From Euzebya tangerina (GTDB taxonomy: Bacteria; Actinomycetota; Nitriliruptoria; Euzebyales; Euzebyaceae): 64,000 nt of DNA. Within the stretch, counting starts at the first letter, position 1, and each line of letters starts with the position of its first letter. The notes beneath the pieces were generated by a model. The model worked only from the letters and a program-made list of their open reading frames with translations, searched no databases and was not told the origin of the DNA. The stretch is from assembly GCF_003074135.1 (NCBI RefSeq), contig NZ_PPDK01000001.1, forward strand, positions 2,480,001 to 2,544,000. The letters are read 5' to 3'. Made by a program: the position numbers and the translations under genes. Shown here one piece after another: positions 58,236 through 64,000 of this stretch.

Positions 58236-60275
58236 GTGTCCGAGCCCATGAACGTCGCCCGCAAGATCATCAGCGAGCACCTCGTCGACGGCGAGATGAC
58301 GCCCGGCACACCGATCGGGCTGAAGATCGACCAGACGCTGACGCAGGATGCGACTGGCACCATGGTCATGCTCGAACTCGAGGCGATGCAGTTGGACCGT
58401 GTCCGCACCGAGGTGTCGGTGCAGTACGTCGATCACAACCTGATCCAGCAGGACCACAAGAACCCCGACGACCACCTGTTCCTGCAGAGCGCGTGCGAGC
58501 GCTTCGGGATCCACTACTCGCGTGCCGGCAACGGCATCAGTCATGCCGTGCACATGGAGCACTTCGGCAAGCCGGGCACGACCCTGGCGGGCTCTGACAG
58601 CCACTCGCCCGCCGCCGGGGCTCTGGGGATGGTGGCGATCGGATCCGGTGGGCTCGACGTCGCGCTGGCCGCCGCAGGTGAGCCGCTCCGGATCAAGATG
58701 CCCGAGGTCTGGGGTGTCGAGTTGACCGGCGAACTGCCGCCATGGACGTCCGCGAAGGACATCATCCTGGAGATGCTGCGCCGCCACGACGTCGACGGTG
58801 GTGTGGGCCGGATCATCGAGTACTACGGACCGGGGTTGGACGGTCTGTCCGCGATGGATCGCCACGTCATCGCCAACATGGGCGCCGAACTGGGCGCCAC
58901 GACCACCGTCTTCCCGGCCGACGAGGAGGTCCGCCGGTTCCTCACCTCGATGGGCCGTGAGGGGGACTTCACCGAGATCGTCGCCGACGAGGGCGCATCC
59001 TACGACCACCACGAGTCGATCGACCTGTCCGCCATCGTCCCGCTGATCGCCGAGCCGGTCTCGCCCGGCAACGTGCGACCGGTCAGCGAGGTGGCCGGCA
59101 AGCCGATCTCACAGGCCTACGTCGGCTCCTCGGCGAACCCTGGCTATCGGGACTTCGCGATCTGCGCGGAGATCGTCAGAGCCGCGGGCGAGCGGGCCAA
59201 CACCGCCGTCAGCTTCGACATCAACCCCTCGAGCCGGCAGGTGCTCGCCAACCTGATCAACGATGGCCACCTGCTCAGCCTGGTCACCGCTGGCGCGCGC
59301 ATCCACCAGGCCGGCTGCAACGGCTGCATCGGCATGGGTCAAGCGCCGGCGACCGACACGATCTCGCTGCGCACGACGCCCCGCAACTTCCCGGGTCGCT
59401 CCGGGACGATGGAGGACATGGTCCATCTGTGCTCGCCGGAGACGGCGACAGCATCGGCGCTGACCGGCGTCATCACCGACCCGCGCGACCTGGCGGACAA
59501 GTACGGCATCTCCTTCCCCCAGGTCACCGACCCGGAGACGCCGATCATCGACAAGGAGAACCTCCTCGCGCCGGTGCCGAAGGAGGAGGCGCTGCAGGTG
59601 AAGTTGCGCAAGGGGCCGAACATCGCCTCGATCCCCGACTTCGACGGCGTGCCCGATGCGATGGACCTCGAGGTCATGCTCGTCGTCGGCGACGACGTCT
59701 CCACCGACGAGATCTCCCCGGCCGGCTCCCGGGTGCTGCCGTTTCGGTCCAACATTCCCAAGATCTCGGAGTTCACCTACGACATCGTCGACGAAACCTA
59801 TCACGTGCGTGCCGCCGAGGCGCGCGACGACGGACGGGGCCACGCAATCGTCGGCGGGACCAACTACGGGCAGGGCTCCTCCCGCGAGCACGCGGCGCTG
59901 GCGCCGCGGTACCTGGGGTTGCGGGCGGTGCTGGCCAAGGACTACGCGCGCATCCACTGGCAGAACCTCGTCAACTTCGGGGTCCTGCCCCTCGAGTTCA
60001 CCAGCGACGAGGACAAGGACGCAATCAACAGCGGCGACGTGCTGGAACTGCGTGATCTGCACGCAACGCTGGCAGGCGGCGGTGACGTGGCCGTCAGGAA
60101 CGCGACCCAGGGCACCGAGTTCCGGATGTCGCATCGCCTGTCTGAGCGTCAGGTCGACGTCCTGCTCGCCGGCGGCGTCATCAACGTGATGAAGGAGCGA
60201 CTGGGCGGCTCGGGCGAGCCCGTCGCCACCGATCAGGTCGCGCCAGGCCGCGAGGACGGTCCCGGCGACCGCTGA
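58236..60275 (+). CDS. Aconitate hydratase (TIGR01342-type)
   Basis: The 679-residue protein belongs to the aconitase family, the short form similar to the Aquifex-type enzyme; it interconverts citrate and isocitrate in the TCA cycle. 'DSHSPAAGALGMVAIGSGGL' and 'AGCNGCIGMGQAPATDTISL' lie in the cluster-binding part, and the swivelling domain carries 'VGGTNYGQGSSREHAALAPR'. Two cluster cysteines are visible in 'CNGC'. The third classical position, 'GSCTN' in pig aconitase, reads 'GSSANPGYRDF'. GGAG lies 7 bases before the GTG start; a TACCGT hexamer at 58177-58182 may be the promoter. It converges on the molybdopterin oxidoreductase gene. Confidence 0.9.
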   Translation: MSEPMNVARKIISEHLVDGEMTPGTPIGLKIDQTLTQDATGTMVMLELEAMQLDRVRTEVSVQYVDHNLIQQDHKNPDDHLFLQSACERFGIHYSRAGNGISHAVHMEHFGKPGTTLAGSDSHSPAAGALGMVAIGSGGLDVALAAAGEPLRIKMPEVWGVELTGELPPWTSAKDIILEMLRRHDVDGGVGRIIEYYGPGLDGLSAMDRHVIANMGAELGATTTVFPADEEVRRFLTSMGREGDFTEIVADEGASYDHHESIDLSAIVPLIAEPVSPGNVRPVSEVAGKPISQAYVGSSANPGYRDFAICAEIVRAAGERANTAVSFDINPSSRQVLANLINDGHLLSLVTAGARIHQAGCNGCIGMGQAPATDTISLRTTPRNFPGRSGTMEDMVHLCSPETATASALTGVITDPRDLADKYGISFPQVTDPETPIIDKENLLAPVPKEEALQVKLRKGPNIASIPDFDGVPDAMDLEVMLVVGDDVSTDEISPAGSRVLPFRSNIPKISEFTYDIVDETYHVRAAEARDDGRGHAIVGGTNYGQGSSREHAALAPRYLGLRAVLAKDYARIHWQNLVNFGVLPLEFTSDEDKDAINSGDVLELRDLHATLAGGGDVAVRNATQGTEFRMSHRLSERQVDVLLAGGVINVMKERLGGSGEPVATDQVAPGREDGPGDR

Positions 60276-60338
60276 CGTCGGTCGCCAAGGTGCGTGCACC
60301 AGCCGTGGTTGAGACTGACGGCCACGCTGACCTTCGGC

Positions 60339-62555
60339 CTAGCCGACTGACAGCGGCGCAGGCTCGACCGTCACCTGTACCCCATTCAGGATCGCGTTCC
60401 CGCTCAGGGGGTCCACGTCCGGGCCGGTCAGGACGTTCGGGTTGACGCCCGGGTGCTCGGTCGCCACCGACAGCTGGACCCCGTCGACGTCATGCCCCCA
60501 GCCGTGCGGCAGCGAGACGGTGCCCGGCGTGATCCGCTCAGTCACTTCCACCACGACCTCCACGGTCCCGGTCTTCGACGTCACCCTCGCCCGTCCCTCG
60601 TCCGCCAGGCCCCTCGCCTCAGCGTCCTCCGGGTGCATCTGCAAGCTCGAGCGGTTCGTGCCGCCCAGCAGCGCCTCGACGTTGTGGCCCCAGGAGTTGT
60701 TGGACCGCAGGTGCCGCCGGCCGACCAGCAACAGCCCGTCCGGATCCTGCTCGAGCGTCGCCACCAGGCGTGGGAGGTCCTCGATGATCGCCTGCGGCGC
60801 GACGTCCACCTCGCCGGACGGGGTGAGCAGCACCTCCGGCAAGCGCGGCTCGAGCGGCCCCAGGTCCAGACCGTGCGGATGCCACTGCACCTCGTCCAAC
60901 GTCAAGCCGTCGGGAACGGACCCGAAGCCGTCTCCGAATGGCCCGACCCGGATGAGGAAGTCCAGCCACCGCTCCGGACCACGACGTTCGCCCAGCTGGT
61001 CCAGCACCCACGACGGCTCCTTCCCTGCGATCGGGGACGACGCCGCCGTCACCTCCTTCTGGATGTGGGTCGACAGCACGAACGTGTCCACGGCATCCAC
61101 GTCGCACGCCGCCCCCAATCCGCGGAGGATGCCGGCCAACCTGGCGTGCACCTCCCACTCCTGCGGCTGATCGGTCTCGAACACCGGATCCGACCAGTTG
61201 GCGACGTTGCGGATCGCGAGCTGCATGAAGGCCACGTCGTAGTGCGACCGCTGGAGGACGGACGGGATGGGCAGCACCACATCCGCATGCCGGGTGGTCT
61301 CATTGCGGTAGCAGTCGACCGAGATCATCACGTCCAGGCCAGTCAACGCCTCGGCGACCCGATCCCCGTTCGGCACGGACAGGGCGGGGTTGCCCGCAAT
61401 GGTGATCAGCCCGCGGACCGGTCCGTCGAGCAGCTCCTCGGCGAACGCGGCGGAGGGCAACTCGCTGAACACCTCCGGAAGACCGCGAACCGCGGTGTGG
61501 TAGCGGCCGAACCTGGTCTCCCGTGCCGCCGCCCCCGACGAGGAGTTGGTCTGCCCGGCAGCCGCGGTCGTGAACATGGCCCCTCCCGGCCGGTCGAGGT
61601 TGCCGGTCAGGACGTTGATGACGTCGACCAGCCACGACGTGGTGGTCCCGAAGGCAACCGTCGTGGTTCCCAGTCGCCCGTACACCGCCGCCGAGGGTGC
61701 GGCGGCCAACTCGCCGGCGACCCGTCGAGTCACCTCGGCCGGCACCCGCGTGGGACCCGCTACCGCCTCGGGCGTGAACGGTGCCAGCGCCTCTGGCAAC
61801 ACCTCCAACCCGGCAACACCTTCGACAGGAGGGGAGGCCGTGCCCGAGGCCAGCAGCGTCTGTGCGATCGCGGCCAGCCACAGGGCGTCGGTGCCCGGGC
61901 GGATGCCGATGTGCTCGTCTGCCGCTCGGGCCGTCCGGCTGACCCGCGGGTCGACCACCACGAGCCGCCCACCTCGCTGGCGGAGCGCACGAAGCCGCCC
62001 CGGCATGTCGGGCGCCGTCATCAGGGAGCCGTTGGAGGTCATCGGGTCCGCGCCCAGGACCAGCAGGTAGTCGGTGCGGTCGATGTCCGGGATGGGGATC
62101 GACAGCTTGTGGCCGAACATCAGCGCCGCCGAGACGTGCTTGGGCTGCTGGTCGACCGTCGTCGCCGTGAACACGTAGGGGCTGCCCAGTGCCTTCGCCA
62201 CAGCGGGGGTGGTGTAGGCGCCGGCGAGGTTGTGGACGTTCGGGTTGCCGAGGTACATGGCCACGACGTCACGGCCGTGGGCCTCGATCAGACCCATCAA
62301 CCGCTCCTCCACGGTCTCCCACGCCTGGTCCCAGCTGACCTCCTGCCCGTCGACCAGCGGCTGCGTGAGGCGGTCCGGGTCGGCGTGCAGTGCCCCGATC
62401 GACAGCCCCTTCGGACACGCGAACCCACCGCTGAACACGTCATCGGCGTCCCCCCTGACGGACAGCACGGTGCGCTCCCTCGGGTCGACTTCTATGGCCA
62501 GCCCACAGGTGGCCTCGCACAGCGGACAGGTGTGGATGTGGGTTTCGCTCGCCAT
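60339..62555 (-). CDS. Molybdopterin-dependent oxidoreductase, formate-dehydrogenase-like
   Basis: The 738-residue protein is a bis-MGD oxidoreductase of the FdhF/Nar superfamily. An N-terminal 4Fe-4S motif spans 'THTCPLCEATCGLAIEV' and the Cys of 'GGFACPKG'. 'DIDRTDYLLVLGADPMTSNG', 'APDMPGRLRALRQRGGRLVV' and 'ADEHIGIRPGTDALWLAAIA' are typical. A C-terminal molydop-binding domain follows ('GLADEGRARVTSKTGTVEVV'). The usual Sec/Cys at the Mo site is not evident; the region reads 'TTVDQQPKHVSAALMFG', so the reaction is uncertain. There is no Tat signal, so it is cytoplasmic. ATG 62555 has GGAGGAGAG 8-9 bases upstream. It is divergent from the IlvG-like gene. Confidence 0.88.
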   Translation of the reverse strand: MASETHIHTCPLCEATCGLAIEVDPRERTVLSVRGDADDVFSGGFACPKGLSIGALHADPDRLTQPLVDGQEVSWDQAWETVEERLMGLIEAHGRDVVAMYLGNPNVHNLAGAYTTPAVAKALGSPYVFTATTVDQQPKHVSAALMFGHKLSIPIPDIDRTDYLLVLGADPMTSNGSLMTAPDMPGRLRALRQRGGRLVVVDPRVSRTARAADEHIGIRPGTDALWLAAIAQTLLASGTASPPVEGVAGLEVLPEALAPFTPEAVAGPTRVPAEVTRRVAGELAAAPSAAVYGRLGTTTVAFGTTTSWLVDVINVLTGNLDRPGGAMFTTAAAGQTNSSSGAAARETRFGRYHTAVRGLPEVFSELPSAAFAEELLDGPVRGLITIAGNPALSVPNGDRVAEALTGLDVMISVDCYRNETTRHADVVLPIPSVLQRSHYDVAFMQLAIRNVANWSDPVFETDQPQEWEVHARLAGILRGLGAACDVDAVDTFVLSTHIQKEVTAASSPIAGKEPSWVLDQLGERRGPERWLDFLIRVGPFGDGFGSVPDGLTLDEVQWHPHGLDLGPLEPRLPEVLLTPSGEVDVAPQAIIEDLPRLVATLEQDPDGLLLVGRRHLRSNNSWGHNVEALLGGTNRSSLQMHPEDAEARGLADEGRARVTSKTGTVEVVVEVTERITPGTVSLPHGWGHDVDGVQLSVATEHPGVNPNVLTGPDVDPLSGNAILNGVQVTVEPAPLSVG

Positions 62556-62585
62556 CGCCGACTTCTCTCCTCCGGGGTCGCCCGT

Positions 62586-62591
62586 TACCCT
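62586..62591 (+). promoter_or_regulatory. Candidate -10 (TACCCT) of the IlvG-like gene
   Basis: TACCCT lies about 97 bases before the ATG at 62689, in the divergent region shared with the oxidoreductase gene. Confidence 0.35.
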
Positions 62592-62688
62592 GACATGACT
62601 CGGGTCACCTTCACAACGTCGCACCCGCCGACACCCGTGACCGCCACCGCCGCGCCCGCAGGCCCGGCCGATCCAAGGACCGCAGCGC

Positions 62689-64000
62689 ATGAGTGATCAG
62701 TCCGGAACACGCGTCGACGACAACACGGACCAGCAGGACGAGACCAGCCAGGAGGCCAGCGGCGCCCTGGCCGTCCACGCGCTGGAGGCGGCGGGGGTCG
62801 AGCACCTCTTCACCCTCTCCGGCGGGCACATCTTCCCGCTGTACGACGGCTGCCGTCAGACTGGCGTCCAGCTGTGGGACTTCCGCCACGAGCAGTCCGC
62901 GACCTTCGCCGCCGAGGGGCTGGCCAAGCTGACCCGGCAGACCCAGGTGGCCGCGCTGACGGCCGGACCGGGAGTCACCAACTCGGTCAGCGCCACGGCC
63001 AGCGCCCGCTTCGGCGGCTCACCCCTCCTCGTCATCGGCGGGCGTGCGCCCGCGGCGACCTGGGGCACCGGCAGCCTGCAGGAGATCGATCACACCGCCT
63101 TCATGGGTCCGCTCACCAAGTCGGCCACGACGGCCATGACGCCCGACACCGTCGCCCGGACCGTGGCCGAGGCCTACCGCGTGGCCGGGTCATCCCACCG
63201 CGGTCCGACCTTCGTCGACATCCCGATGGACGTCGTGTTCACTCCGGCGCAGACCGACACGGTCCGCGCACCCGCCGTCCCGGACACCGTCGCCCATGAC
63301 CCGAGTGACGTTTCCCGGATCGCCGAGATGCTAGCTGCCTCCACCGCCCCTGTCCTGATCGGCGGCGGGGACGTCTGGCTGGACGGCGCCGTCGAGGCCT
63401 TCACGACGTTGGCCGAGACCACCGGCGCTGCCGTCATCCAGAACGGCATGGGCCGCGGCTGCATGCCGGCCGACCACCCGCAGGTCCTCTCCCGCGCCCG
63501 CGGTGCCGCGTTCAAGTCCGCCGACCTGGTCATCGTGATCGGCACACCGCTCGACTTCCGGCTGGGCTTCGGGACCTTCGGTGACGCCCGGACCGTCCAC
63601 ATCGCCGACCACCCCGACCAGCTCTCCTCGCACGCCAGCCCGGCGGCGACGGCTGCGGGCTCCCTGGGGCCGCTGCTCCAGGCGCTGACCGAGGCCGCCG
63701 GCGGGCCATCAGGCGAGATCGCCCAGGCTCGAGCCGCCAGACTCGACACCCTGCGAGATGCAGAAGAGGCAAAGGCTGCCGAGGACGCCGACCTGCTGAC
63801 CACGGACGGCACCACCATCCATCCGGCCCGCGTGTACGGCGCACTGCAGGAGGTCCTCGACCGTGATGCCGTCGTCATCGGTGATGGGGGCGACTTCGTC
63901 AGCTTCGCCGGCCGGTACGTCAAGTCCTACCAGCCAGGCCACTGGATGGACCCGGGCCCGTACGGCTGCCTCGGCACCGGCATGGGGTACGCCGCCGCCG
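62689..64000 (+). CDS. IlvG-like thiamine-diphosphate enzyme (acetolactate synthase family), 3' end outside window
   Basis: The first 437 codons are present and open to the window end. The TPP-activating Glu68 is in 'WDFRHEQSATFAAEGLAKL', followed by 'AALTAGPGVTNSVSATASAR' and 'LLVIGGRAPAATWGTGSLQE'. The central domain has 'VLIGGGDVWLDGAVEAFTTL' and 'IVIGTPLDFRLGFGTFGDAR', and the pyrophosphate-binding part begins 'VVIGDGGDFVSFAGRYVKSY'. The pattern closely recalls M. tuberculosis IlvG, an orphan acetolactate synthase-like protein. Whether it makes acetolactate or is a relative such as oxalyl-CoA decarboxylase cannot be settled. AAGGA lies about 9 bases before the ATG. It is divergent from the molybdopterin oxidoreductase. 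Confidence 0.88.
   Translation, partial: MSDQSGTRVDDNTDQQDETSQEASGALAVHALEAAGVEHLFTLSGGHIFPLYDGCRQTGVQLWDFRHEQSATFAAEGLAKLTRQTQVAALTAGPGVTNSVSATASARFGGSPLLVIGGRAPAATWGTGSLQEIDHTAFMGPLTKSATTAMTPDTVARTVAEAYRVAGSSHRGPTFVDIPMDVVFTPAQTDTVRAPAVPDTVAHDPSDVSRIAEMLAASTAPVLIGGGDVWLDGAVEAFTTLAETTGAAVIQNGMGRGCMPADHPQVLSRARGAAFKSADLVIVIGTPLDFRLGFGTFGDARTVHIADHPDQLSSHASPAATAAGSLGPLLQALTEAAGGPSGEIAQARAARLDTLRDAEEAKAAEDADLLTTDGTTIHPARVYGALQEVLDRDAVVIGDGGDFVSFAGRYVKSYQPGHWMDPGPYGCLGTGMGYAAA

Overview
The window is GC-rich, gene-dense DNA from one bacterial chromosome. I see no plasmid, prophage or insertion sequence. The gene content points to a high-GC actinobacterium: an Eis-type acetyltransferase, an LCP/LytR_C protein between nadD and rsfS, a CsoR copper switch, acyl-ACP desaturase, an M. 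tuberculosis IlvG-like enzyme, and the comEA-comEC...holA-rpsT-lepA-hemW-hrcA-dnaJ-rsmE order. Two very large secreted enzymes with cell-wall-binding type 2 repeats suggest a deep branch such as Nitriliruptoria (Euzebya-like). That placement is inference.

Layout. 0-9 kb: a radical SAM pair and RNase E/G, then dodecin, an AroQ-hydrolase fusion, an ECF sigma/anti-sigma-like pair, a Clp-N-like protein, and ribosomal proteins L21 and L27. 9-17 kb: Eis-like acetyltransferase, transsulfuration genes (cbs, metB), SGNH hydrolase, an internally shortened TauA-like lipoprotein, hydroxyacid dehydrogenase and a beta-lactamase-like lipoprotein. 17.5-28 kb: obg-proB, a membrane-anchored subtilase, a MoxR/VWA pair, nadD-LCP-rsfS and tRNA-Ala(GGC). 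28-48 kb: GH13 glucosidase, comEA-comEC, YbaK and isochorismatase-like genes, holA, FAD oxidoreductase, secreted M14 peptidase, rpsT, lepA, hemW, hrcA, dnaJ, rsmE. 48-64 kb: PspC and DUF2237 genes, a 1413-residue secreted nuclease, a TetR regulator converging on acyl-ACP desaturase, HIT protein, copZ-copA-csoR with its operator, aconitase, and a divergent molybdopterin oxidoreductase / IlvG-like pair cut by the window end.

No gap between genes exceeds about 300 bases. Two layers of structure are not explained by the genes. First, a 48-bp palindromic repeat occurs three times at exactly the same length, once as an in-frame 16-codon insert in hemW; an unrelated 48-49 bp block occurs twice, also in frame, at the start of metB. 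Second, about fourteen genes carry a TAnnnT -10 hexamer that ends only 6-11 bases before the start codon, implying widespread leaderless transcription.

Other points of interest are the AroQ-hydrolase fusion, an RNase E/G without its zinc-link cysteines, an rsfS gene that appears to start at CTG, and a tandem palindromic operator in front of the desaturase.
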